DNA from: Chlorella sorokiniana
Lineage: Eukaryota > Chlorophyta > Trebouxiophyceae > Chlorellales > Chlorellaceae
Direction of reading: 5' to 3'
DNA: 64,000 nt
Assembly: GCA_025917655.1 (NCBI GenBank)
Contig: CP084619.1
Span: forward strand, 2,647,001-2,711,000
Positions 1-10,299 of this stretch are shown here, piece by piece. Under the pieces are notes generated by a model, which was not told the DNA's origin, ran no database searches, and saw only the letters and a program-made list of their open reading frames with translations. Made by a program: the position numbers and the translations under genes. Numbering within the stretch: position 1 is the first letter of the stretch; each line of letters begins with the position of its first letter.

Positions 1-2999
1 CCGAGGCGCAGCATGCAGGTGCCGTGGAAGATGGGGATGCAGGCATGGCAGCCCCCGCGCCTACACCGCCGCCGCAGCGGCCGTGGGAAAGCGCCTGCCG
101 TGAGTTTGCGCAGCTGCTGCCGGGGCTCACCCTCCTCAAGGGGAGCATCAACACGGCGGCCTCAGCCGCCATCCGAGCGGGTGCGCTTGCTTTCTGCTGG
201 CAACCGCGCTGAAGCAGCAGGGGCCGTGCGCCCTGCCGGCTGGTTGCTTGCCCGCATCTGCGACCAGCTGGCAGCGCTAGCGCCATGGCTGTGACACCGC
301 GCTTCAAAGAGTCGCAGGGCACTTGTAATTGGCTTAATCCCTCCCCGCCTCGGCGGTCACCGCCACCCACTAACGGCAAATACTCCCCACACGCATTCAC
401 CCTCGTGCAGGCCAGCAGGGCGGGTGTAAGGAGGTGGTGCGCAGCGTGCTGGAGCACATGCGGAGGGAGCCGGCCGCCTTCAAGCGCGTGGTGCACTTCT
501 ACCTGCTGGATGCTGTGCTGGCGGTGAGGAAACAACGGGCGCCCGTCTTCGTGTCGGTGCAAAAGGAGGGGAGGCGGGGGGGGGGGGGGGGTCACTGGGG
601 GGGGGAAAGTGGCGGTGCAGTTGAGACGCGGGAGGCGGTTTTGCCGCGCTTTCACGCACTGCCGCAAGGGCCGCGTCTCACCCTGCATCTCCTCCCCTCC
701 TGGCAGTTCTCCCGGCGTGACGTGGAGGGTTGCGGGCCCGGCTCTCCGGTGGGCACACTCTTTCCGCGCACCGTGGGCGCCGCCTTGTCGCAGCTGGTGG
801 ACCTGCTGGCGGCGAGCCAGGAGGCGGCGCAGAAGGTGGGCTGAAGCTGGCTGCTCCTGGGGCTCTGCAGCGCATGTGCAAGCACACAGGAACTCCTCAC
901 CACTTGCAAGGGGGCTGCTTGCGTGGCTCCCCCATGCCTCCTCCTGGAGGCGCCGCACCCAGTGCCGCTGCCGCTGCCCCCTGTCCCTTCAGATGGAACG
1001 CACGCTGACACGCACCTGGCTGGCCTCAGACAAGCGTGGGGTGGAGGCAAGCCTGGTGCAGCGAGCACTGGAGATGCTGCGGGACCGGCTGGCGCAGCAC
1101 GCAGCGGATTGGGGTGACGGCGACGGCGGCAGGGGCGAGGGTGGCGGCAGCATGGCGCGTGTTGCGCCCGTCGGCCAGGGGCGCGCCGCAGGCAGCACCC
1201 CGCGCTCGGCACAGGCTTGCCTGGTGGCCCGCCGCTGGATGAGGCGCAGCTGTGGCGGCTGGTGCGGCGCACGCCGCTGCGTGCCGCCCCCATGCTCACT
1301 TACGTGGACGTGAGGGTGAGGAGAGTGCTGGTGCCCCCCTGGCACACGCTGCTGTGCCCCCAGCCATCGCGCGCGGCAGCCTGCTGGCGGAACCGCGCCC
1401 CCTGGGCTATGGGAGGAGGCCATCCTCGATCCCCAACACTGCATCATTCCCGCCCGCTTGCGCCCGCGCCCAGCTGAGCAACGGGCGTGCCGCCGGCCCA
1501 CGGCATCCCGCTGCCCGCAGGACGGCAGCAGGGTGCGTCTGACGCACGTCTGGCACCCGCCCTGCTGGCCCGACTACGATGCGCTCCCCCTCGACCCGGA
1601 CGCCGCCCAGCAGCAGTTCCCCGCCAAGCTGGCGACCGCGGCAGCCGCCCGGAATGGCGGCGCGGACGTCGGCGAGCCCTCCAGCCCCTGGCACCAGGCC
1701 TACGCCCGTCGGCAGGCTGCTGCCTCGGAGGCGTGGGCGGAGGAGCAGCAGAGGAAGCAGGGCCTGGGGGATGGGGAGGTGGCAGCGCAGGCCGCGCGGC
1801 TGGCAGCCGCGCAACGTGCGGCGCAGCAAGCGCTGCGGGGCCGGCAGAGCACGGCGGCGGCGGCTGACGTGGACGAGTTCGATGCGGGGCTGTTCCGGGA
1901 GGTGGCGGGTGAGCCCCGCCTGCAGCCTGTAGCAAAACGAACCGCGTTGCCAGGTCCAGCACAGGTGCATGGCGGCATTCTGTTGCGTGCGCCTCGTGGG
2001 TCCTCCACTCCACCGCCGCGTGATGGTGCTGCCCCACCATTTGGCCTGCAGGAGGCGTCGCGCCCTCGGCTGCCGACCAGCCACCTTACGGCCAGCCCTT
2101 GCCGGGCCTGCTCGGCGACATGGGCTGGGGCGGCGGCACGTCCTTGCAACCGCCGCTTCCCGGCCAGCCCCGCCGCTGCCGGGTGTGTGCACATGCCGCC
2201 TTGGTACTTGGGGCTGCATCACGTGTGGCTGGCGGCAGGTTTTTGTGTGCATCGCTCCGACCCCACGCCTGTCCCATCCTCCGCCCCCTTCCATGCCTGC
2301 AGACGAGGATGGCTGGGGATGTGACGACGAAGACGCGTTTGGGCCCCCGCCCCTCCCTCCCCACTCGCCCCCAAGGACGAGTACAGGCTGGAAGAGACGC
2401 CGCCGCCGCTGCCCCCTGAGGAGGGCGTGGCAGGCGCCCCGCCGCCGCTGCCACCGCCAAAACCCTCGCAGGGTGCCACTCCGGCCGCTGCCGCAACACC
2501 TCTTGGCCACCAGGGAGGTCCGGCAGGCGGCTATGGCACTCCCCTGGACTACGCTGCTGGGATGCCGCCGCCGCATGCCGCCGCACAGGGCCCAGCGGGC
2601 TGGGCAGGAAGGCAGTCAGCGGGCGCAACTCAGCACGGGATGATGCCCCTGGGCATTGGTGTGGCCCCAGGGCCTTCACCTGCCATGTTGCAGCAGCAAG
2701 CCTGGATGGCTCACCACCAGCAGCAGCAGCTGCAGCACCAGCGTCATCACCAGCAGCAGCAGCACGGGTTCATGCAGCAGCACCAGCCGGCCCACCAGCA
2801 GCGGGCGCAGATGATGATGGGATTTTCGCCTGTTGCAATGGCAGGCGTGCAGCAGCAGCAGCAACAGCAGCAGCAGATGATGTTTTCCCCAATGACGGCA
2901 CCTGGCCCTTTGAACCCTGCCATGTTGTTGCAGCCGCACATGCTACCCCCTGGCATTACTGGCCGCCCACAGCCCACCTCGCTGCCGCCACCAACCTAG
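1..2999 (+). CDS. HUA2-like protein with CID-type helical domain and Q-rich tail (5' end outside window)
   Basis: The first frame is open to the window edge, so the start lies upstream. Exons joined by GT-AG introns give a helical segment (FKRVVHFYLLDAVLA, then LFPRTVGAALSQLVDLLAA, then an exon with MERTLTRTWL). It resembles the CID-like region of plant HUA2/ENHANCER OF AG-4 proteins, which act in nuclear pre-mRNA processing. Next come an Ala/Gln-rich acidic-basic helix (about 1520-1908), an acidic patch with PPLPP-type proline runs (about 2302-2470), as in HUA2, and a Gln/His/Met-rich tail with CAG runs, ending at TAG 2997-2999. The first splice, from donor 181 to acceptor 410, joins in phase. 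The frame changes without an intron near 2361-2376, probably a base error. Family assignment is moderate; no PWWP domain is visible here because the N-terminus is missing. Confidence 0.55.
579..591. repeat. G homopolymer in an intron
   Basis: A run of about 13 G lies inside an intron of the HUA2-like gene (intron about 523-706), followed by further G-rich sequence to 607. It could form a G-quadruplex and is a likely site of sequencing length error. Confidence 0.6.
2716..2880 (+). repeat. CAG/CAA-rich coding repeat (polyglutamine)
   Basis: Interrupted CAG/CAA runs encode glutamine blocks separated by His, Met and Ala in the tail of the HUA2-like protein. The longest pure glutamine block, about nine residues, lies near 2850-2876. 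Low-complexity Q/H/M tails are common in nuclear RNA-processing factors of chlorophytes, and the exact length may vary between strains. Confidence 0.8.
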
Positions 3000-3358
3000 C
3001 CATGCGCTATTTTAAAACTTGCGCATTGCCCTTGCAACTTCCACTGTGCTATGCTGCTGTGCCTGGATGCACTAGGAAGCCTCACATCAACTGGCAGCAC
3101 GAGCGGCACGCAGGCTTGCAGTGCCCTCATCGTGGGCGGCTGGTCATACCTGCCTGGGTCGTGAAATGGTCATCACTCAACCCCGGTTCTGCTGCGGCAC
3201 GATCAGAGGGAGAATCAAATCATCGTACCGTGACGAGACGCGGGTGGTGCTCAACGATCACTTCTTTGCACGCCCGCAGCAAACACTGTGGACCCCTATT
3301 GGCTTGAACCTGGATGATCTATTAACGTCCTGCAGCCGAGCAGCCGCGCAAGCGTCGC
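3000..3358. other. Intergenic: 3' UTR of the HUA2-like gene and promoter of the phosphatase gene
   Basis: No reading frame here has family-like content. It is less GC-rich than the flanking exons. I saw no TGTAA signal and no clear TATA box. Confidence 0.5.
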
Positions 3359-3445
3359 TTGCCACCACTCTGCCGCCGCATGACCTCCAGGGCACAGCGC
3401 CGCGCGCTGCAAGAGCATCAGCGCAATGAGGGGCAGCTCTCTCAG

Positions 3446-4567
3446 ATGACAAGCCGTGCCTGCGAAATTGTCCTGGTCAGACATGGAGAGACTCAATGGA
3501 ACGCGGACAGGCGACTGCAGGTGGGCTGGCCTGCATGCCGCCTGCAAAGCGACGGTGACGGGAAAGCACCAATGTAAACTGCAGGGCCAGTTGCTGCCAG
3601 GTCCAGGATTGACAGAGAGAGGGCATCGCCAGGCAAGTAAACGCTGCCACCGCGTCTCAATACAGAGTCATCACTGGCGTTGAGCGAAAACAGGCTGCCG
3701 CTGTCCCATGGCCATCAGGCTGAAGCGCTGGCAGAACGGCTCAAGCCAGAGCACTTCGACTGCATCTATTCATCAGATCTCTTGCGGGCCGTACAAACGG
3801 CAGAGGTGGTGGCAGCAGCGCGGCGCAGCTGCAATGACTGCTGCATCATCGACAGTATCACGGCAGCTGGAGGTGGGGCCACAGCGGTGCGGGTGGACCA
3901 ACGGCTGAGGGAGAGGTACCTAGGCGTGCTGCAGGGCTTGACGCACGCAGAAGCAGCGGAACAGCAGCCGCAGGCCTACGCAGCCCTTCACGCACAAGGA
4001 ACTTCTGCAGAGCTGGTGAGCTGCGCTGCAGCCCATGATTTGCAAAGTGCGGCATCAGCTCATGCTTCACAGGAGTTGAGGCATGGCTTTACTGGCGTTG
4101 CGTGTTCCCAGGAAGCCGCTCCCGACGGGCAAGGTGCGCCAGAGTCGGTGGACAAGCTCTGTGGCGCGCGGCGGCTGTGCTGGAGGATCTGGCGGCGCAG
4201 CACCCGGGCCAGCGCCTGCTGGTTGTCACGCACGGCGGCTTCTTGCAGGCGGTGCAGCGGTGAGCCGCTGTCCCTCCCTTGGTTGTGGTGCTGGCGGGCT
4301 GAGCTGGCTGTTCCCTGCCGATGTTGCTGCACATGCCCCATAAACACCATGTGCAGGCGTGCCGCAAACGGCCATGTGAGTGGCAGGAACGTAAATGTGG
4401 CCATCAACACTGTACAGGTAGAGCCGCGGCAGCCACGCAGCGTATGGGCTGTTTTGCAGTGGGGCGACGCAGGGCACCTAGCCAGCGTAGGAGCGCTGGC
4501 CAGCGCCTTGGCGGAGGCTCGGCGGGCTAACCGTGTCAGTGCGCTTGCTCGTGTCATTTCATTGTGA
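3446..4567 (+). CDS. Histidine phosphatase (phosphoglycerate mutase-like) family protein
   Basis: The first exon carries the family signature LVRHGETQWNADRRLQ with the catalytic RHG histidine. The next short exon reads GPGLTERGHRQ, and the third has the conserved YSSDLLRAVQTAE. A later exon holds VVTHGGFLQAVQR with the second catalytic histidine, and the last has a C-terminal LQWGDAGHL. Intron 2 (3633-3718) has a GC donor. ATG 3446 directly precedes the domain; in-frame ATGs at 3359 and 3380 would add a short basic leader. The frame slips near 4156-4162, between SVDKL and the helix before VVTHGG. The family includes 2-carboxy-D-arabinitol-1-phosphatases and cofactor-dependent mutases. The substrate cannot be read from the sequence. 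Confidence 0.8.
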
Positions 4568-4935
4568 AATAGTGCTTTGGAGAGGCTTTTGAGCAGTAAG
4601 AGACTGGGAAGTCCCTCAAACGCGGCTGCGCCAGCAGCGCCGACAATCCAGCGGGAGGTGGCGGCAAGGTGCTGCTGCTGGCCCCGCCGTCGCAAGATTG
4701 TTGTTGAGGAACAGGTGGACCGGGAAGCTTCAAGCCGCATGCAGGCTATTCTACCACCTTGTACATGTACTGCGGGGAGATAATTGGCAGGTGGAAAGCG
4801 TGGGCCCAAGCTCCTTGAAGGCCTGAGCCCGATGGATTCGTGCACATTTGTTGCGACACTTCACACACGAGTCGTTCATGTTTAGAGCAGCCTGTGCCTG
4901 TGTGGCTGACAAGCCTTCCTGCAGACCAGCTAGAA
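4568..4935. other. Intergenic spacer upstream of receptor-like kinase 1
   Basis: This spacer between two same-strand genes presumably holds the upstream 3' UTR and the kinase promoter. Nothing else is recognisable. Confidence 0.5.
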
Positions 4936-7900
4936 ATGGCAGTCAGAGGCCTGTTCAAGGGAGGCAGTTCACCAGGCATGCCGATGACCTTGCTGCTGAG
5001 CCTACTGACGCTGCTGCTGGCCCTCCCAGCCTTGCACAGTAGTGGCGGCGGCAGGGTCGCTGTTGCTGCCGCTGCCGTTGCCAACAGCAGCAGTTCTCAC
5101 CGAGGCATTGAAGTTTCATCCATCGACGACTTCTTGGCAGCCTTGGAGGATGAATCTGTATTCGAGGTGTTGCTAACAGGCAAGCTCTTGATTGTGTGGG
5201 CTTGTTTGGCGGCCTGCTCTGCGCATGCGCTTCAACTGCTGAAGCTGTGCAGGCGACGTTCATTTGGATCAGGCCCCAGACCTGAGTATGCTGCCCATTT
5301 TCTTAGAGCGAGATATAACTATTGCTGGCCCTGGTGAGGATAATAAGCGCTCCGCGCACTCCTCTGCGCCTACTGCCACGCTCGTCCTGCGCCTAGCTGC
5401 AGCCACGCACGCTGCTGCAGTGCCCTTCAACGCCACAGCCTACCCCAACCGGGACCAGCCAGGGGTGCCTCACCTCGACTTTTCCCACCTCTGGCCGGTG
5501 CTTGTTGTGGGCAAGAATGTCAGCCTGACTCTTCGGGACTTTGTTGTGGAGGGCATAGCACCTTTCGACACGCCTGAGGTGGCGCAGTTGACGGCCTATC
5601 CTCAGGCCCTTGGACTCAACACCTTCCCTTCCATCATCCTGCTGGAAGGCGCACAGGCACGAGGGCTGCTATGAAGCTGCAAGCGCAGCCGGGCGGCTGC
5701 TTTGTGGAGGCAACCTTTTCATCCGCCTGCCTCTGCTCCCCTCGCCAGCTGCAGGTTCACGTGGAGCGCTACTCCGCGGTGAAGCCCCTGGACAGTTGCA
5801 GCCCCTCATCTTTTGCAAACAGGTGGGAGATGTGGGCTGGAAGGTGGGATTTCGGAGCAGTGGGAGGCGAGCAATCTGCACCGGTCTTCACCAGCGCATT
5901 GCCAACAGATTCAGTGTATTGCTGCAGCTTTGACGATACGCAAACATTGCTTGGTAGCAGTGTCCAGTTGTTGCCCGGCAACACGGTGGCATTGACAGGC
6001 TCACATGTGGTGAGCGCTTGCTGCTTGGCACGCATCGTGCAAGTCAGGCCACACTGTTCTGCTTCGAGCCGGAACCCCATGCACCCCGCCTGCAGCTGCC
6101 CCTGCCCCTCAGGAGCAGCGATGGTGAGATTGTGGGCGAAGCCACGTTGCACGCTGTGGGTCCCATCACCTACTCATGCCTCCAGGGCACCTATCAGGTT
6201 TTAGGTCCAGGTGGGGCTTCTCCGTTTGCCTGCCATGCAAGGCCATGGGTCTGACAGCCAGGTATCTTCCCAAAGTGGCTCCTTATATGGACCAGTTGGC
6301 GGCGAGTCACATCCTTGTGGGAACCGCTGCAGGGGCCAGCAGGGGCTTGCAGGCAAGGGTGCTGTCTGTCGCAGGGCTTATTGCGGCTCTGCAGGCGCCA
6401 AACATAACTGAAATCATTCTGGCAGGTGCGGCCGTGAAGCCTGCCTGGCGTAGAGCTCCCCCTTCCCAATTACGCTTGGGTCACCTTGTCCTCTGGCGTC
6501 GCAGGAACGAGCGAGTACAAGCTCAGCGAGGCACCCGACCACAACGTTCTGCCCATCACACTGACGCGTAACCTTACCCTGGCGGGCCCGGGTGCGGTGC
6601 GGGAAATGGGGCCGCTTGGGATGCAGTGCCTGCTCATCTCCCGGAGAGAGCTCACGTCGCGCCTCGCCTTCACGTTCTGCTGCAGTGCGGCACACCCCAG
6701 ATGAGTATCCGCTTGGCAATCAACCCGACGTGCCGCACCTTAATTTCTCCCAGCTCTGGCCAGTGCTGGTGGTGGGTGGAGGGGTCAGCATGACTTTGAG
6801 GGACCTTGTGTTGGAGGGGGTGCCGCGCAATGATGCACCCGAGGTGGCACAATCGGGGTTCCCACAAGCAACGTCCATCAACAGCTTCCCCAGCATTATT
6901 CCGGAGGATGGAGCACAGGTGAGAGTTTGTCTTTTAAGGTGGCGAGTGTGTGTCTGAGGGGGCGGCGACTCCAGCTCGCTTTTCCAGGCTTGTGCCAGCT
7001 GGCTGCGAGCTGATGGTGCAGGTCAACCTCCAGCGCACCGCCACATTAAAGGTTTCCAACTTTTGCACCCCAGAAAACTTCACCCAGAGGTGCAGTCCAG
7101 GAATGCATGCACACCATGGGCTCTGTTTGTCATCGACAACCGGAGTGCCTCGGTTCAGTCTTCTTCGTTTCTGCCGCCTGCACTCAACCCTGCAGTGCCG
7201 AAGGTGTGAGGTCGCTTCTGGGCGGGGACGCCGGCTTACTGCTCCCCAACACTTCAATTGTGTACCGCAACCACACTGTGAGCTAGGCTGCTGCTTCAGA
7301 GGCTGCACACGGCATCAGCCTGCGGCAGTGAAGCAGCGGGTGATCATCTTTCAGCCATGCAATGCATTCCTCCCATCATTGCAGCTACCGCTGCCGCTCA
7401 AATCCAGCACGGGGTCGCTCATGGGCACCGCTCTGCTGGTTGTGGAGGGCCCTGTCACCTACACCTGCGTCACTCCTGCTGCAATGCTGGAGGGGCAGAG
7501 CTCAAGCAGCTCACAAGGTGAGGCTTGCTGACTGGCAGCCTCGCCAGGAGGCAAAGTGCGATGTAGAGTCGGCGAGGTCGTATCTTGCATGCCCCTGAAG
7601 CTGAGCCGTCCTTGCTTGCTTGCAGGTGGCGGCGGCGGTTTGTCTGCGGGTGCATGGGCTGGGATCGCAGTGGGCGCGGCAGCCGTGCTCGCAGGGGCTG
7701 TGGCAGTGGCAGTCCTGACGAGGCGGCGCCGGCGCCGTCGGAAGCGCCTGGCGGCGGCGGCTGCACCGAAGGCTGCGCCGCCGCCGGCGGCCGCCAGCAG
7801 CGACGAGCTGCGCAAGGACATTGAGGGTGGTCTGCCGACGGGGCCGAGCGTCTCCACCAACGTCATGCAGCGCACGCAGGAGGGATCCAACCTTGGCGGC

Positions 7901-9980
7901 CTGCTGCGTGTTAGGTTTGGCGGGCTGGAGGGCCTGGAAATTGGGGGCTTGATCGGTCGTGGCGCGTTTGGCAGGTGGGAGATGAGCTGGGGTGTGAGAT
8001 TTGCTGCCCTGCTAACACGCGGTCTGCCTCGCCGGTCGCATGGTCGCCTGCGGCCTGCGGACTGTGAATCGAAGCCCTGTGCCATGGCTCGCATCGATGC
8101 CGCCCTCGTACAGAGTGTATCGCGGCAGCCTGCGTGGCACAACCGTGGCGGTGAAGGTGGTGGAGCACTCAGCAGCCGGCAGCAGCAGGGGGACCCCGCG
8201 GCGGAGGCTCTGCTGCTGTGCGCCCTGGCGCACCCCAACATTGTGTCGCTGCTCAAGACGGCCACCATCCGGCTTCAGGCCGCTGCCCTGGGAGAACCGT
8301 CTGGCGGAGGCAGCAGCTGGGCTGCATCCCCCAGCCCCCAGCCCACACCAGCTGCCCACCAAGCGCTGGGCTCTCCTTTTGGTATGCCAGCCGGCCCTCC
8401 CATTGAGCAGCGAGGGAGCCAGGTGCTGGCTGCTCCTGGAGGCTACACTGCGCCCAGCAGCAGCGAAGCTCTGCCGGCGTCTGGAGGCGACAGCCGAGAC
8501 ATGTCCACAGTCAACCAGGTGGCCTTGGAGGCAGCAGCCATAGCTACTGCAGTGCGCCTGTCAGGCGGCCGCCCAGCCGCCGTCCCTCTGACCGCCGCGC
8601 CCAAGGACATCGCTGGCAGCAGCGGCAGCGTCGAGCGTGCCGGGGGGCCGTGGCGGGCGGGCTGTCCTCGCCATCCGCAGTGGGCAGCTCTGCTCTGGCC
8701 AGCTCCCGGGCCTCTGTGCAGGTGGCAGGTCCCGCGCAGTACGAGACCTGGCTGGTGCTGGAGTACTGCGAACGAGGTTCCCTGGAGGACGCCATCCGCA
8801 AGAAGCTGCTGTGGCGGCCGGATGGCAGCAGGCGCCTGGTGGGCTGCTTGACGCGTGTGGCTTTGAGGCGTACGTGGCTGCAGGCCTGCAAGGCCCCTGC
8901 TGCCGCCTCCCGCAGGGCCTGCTGCTGGGCATTCTGGTGGATGTGGCTGAGGGGCTGTGCTACCTTCATGAAGCGGGTGGGTGCCCAGCTTGATGTGCAG
9001 CCGCTCCTGCTCCTTTCGCCATATCGATTGCCTTGCTGCCAGGTGTCCTGGATGCACTGTGCTGCTATAGTGATGTCTGCTTCCTACCACACGCGTGCAG
9101 GAGTGGTGCACGGTGACTTGAAGCCAGGCAATGTGCTGCTCAAGTCTGCGGGCGGGGCACCTTGGTCGCAAAGCTGGCAGGTAAACCACGCCAACAAGGA
9201 GTTATGCCACGTTCCGACATCCCTCATGCTGACACATCTGTGGGGCTGTCAATTTGACCCTTCTGTTGCCCCTTTCCTCTGCTGTGTCTTGCAGATTTTG
9301 GGCTGAGGTGAAAGTGGTGCCAGTCTGCACCCTGGTTCAACACTTTGCTTGCACACTCTGCCTCCTCAAACTGGACTTGCACATGGCTGGTTTTCCTTGT
9401 GCTTGTTATGCCGCCACCATCACCACCAATACTCACCCCCATCCCCTCCCACCCTTCATCCACACACACGACTCCCCACTTCCTTTGCAGCAAGCTGCTG
9501 CCCAGCAATCAGCACACGCTAGTGCGCACACAAACGCTGGGCACAGCTCGCTACATGCCGCCGGAGCTGCTGAGGGCTGGGCGGCTGCACCTAGCGACCG
9601 ATGTCTACTCCCTGGCTATTCTGAGTGAGTGCTGGCCGCTTGTCACTGTCGACCAGTGCTCAATGCAAGCTTGCTGACAGGGCGGTGCCCCACGCATTCG
9701 CTGTCATTGCGTATTGCGGCTGCTGCGCTGCTGCAGTGCTGGAGGTTTGGACGGGCCGCCCTGCCCTCGAGGAGCAGAACGCCGCCGCCATCTTCTTCTC
9801 CGTCGTCCACCAGGGCCACCGGCCGGCGGTGCCGCCCGACATGCCCCCGCATTGGCAGCGCTGATGAAGCGGTGCTGGGAGCAGGCGGCACATGACCGGC
9901 CCGCCATGCAAGAGGTGCTGACGAGGCTGCGCGGCATCAGAGCAGCTGCTGCTGCTCCTGCTGGAATTGCTGCAGTCTAG
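4936..9980 (+). CDS. Membrane-anchored receptor-like protein kinase (TKL type) with duplicated ectodomain
   Basis: A signal peptide (MTLLLSLLTLLLALPAL) is followed by two copies of an ectodomain unit. Unit 1 spans about 5100-5660 and unit 2 about 6310-6920. Each has ITIAGPG/LTLAGPG, then LWPVLVVG, then a TLRD[FL]V[VL]EG stretch and a DTPEVAQ-like end, as in beta-helix-type repeats. A transmembrane helix (AGIAVGAAAVLAGAVAVAVL) and an arginine-rich stop-transfer follow near 7640-7750. The kinase has IGRGAFG, the VAVKVV lysine, HPNIVSL, LVLEYCERGSLEDAI, HGDLKPGN in place of HRD, ADFGLS, GTARYMPPELL and a C-terminal DRPAMQEVL. Intron 5180-5252 has a GC donor. Frame slips near 8188-8205 and 9149-9160 interrupt conserved kinase motifs and are probably base errors. 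The ligand is unknown. It faces a paralogue at 10300-14531. Confidence 0.75.
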
Positions 9981-10063
9981 GCAGCCTGTTTGCATCAGTC
10001 GGTATTTTGGGGGCTCACTTCAATTGTTTTTTTAGGACAAGGATTGAGTTGCAATCTCAGCAC

Positions 10064-10068
10064 TTACA
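10064..10068 (-). terminator. TGTAA polyadenylation signal, minus strand
   Basis: TTACA on the plus strand reads TGTAA on the minus strand, 232 bases past the stop of the minus-strand kinase. TGTAA is the usual chlorophyte poly(A) signal. Short motifs also occur by chance. Confidence 0.4.
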
Positions 10069-10196
10069 TCGCACCTTTCCACATGAATGCATGCTTCATG
10101 GCAGCGTTCTCCGCTCGTTCTCCTGACCATGGTTGTCACCCTCGTTCGTTATGTGTAGCCGCCTTTTGTGCACTTCACTCCCAGCTCAGAATGAAA

Positions 10197-10201
10197 TGTA
10201 A
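10197..10201 (+). terminator. TGTAA polyadenylation signal, plus strand
   Basis: TGTAA lies 217 bases after the plus-strand kinase stop codon, in a less GC-rich stretch. It fits the chlorophyte poly(A) signal and would make the transcript run past the opposing gene's signal at 10064. Confidence 0.5.
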
Positions 10202-10299
10202 AGCCTGGTTGAAGAGGTGCAGCTAGTCCAGGAAAGGCATTGTTTATTTGGCCACCAGCTCATAAAACAAAGCGTCAATTATGCAGTTGTACTGCAAAT

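Larger units (their letters stand above)
9981..10299. other. Convergent 3' region between the two receptor-like kinases
   Basis: Both kinase genes end here (+ stop at 9980, - stop at 10300). Oppositely oriented TGTAA signals sit past one another, so the two 3' UTRs probably overlap. No other gene is seen. Confidence 0.6.
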
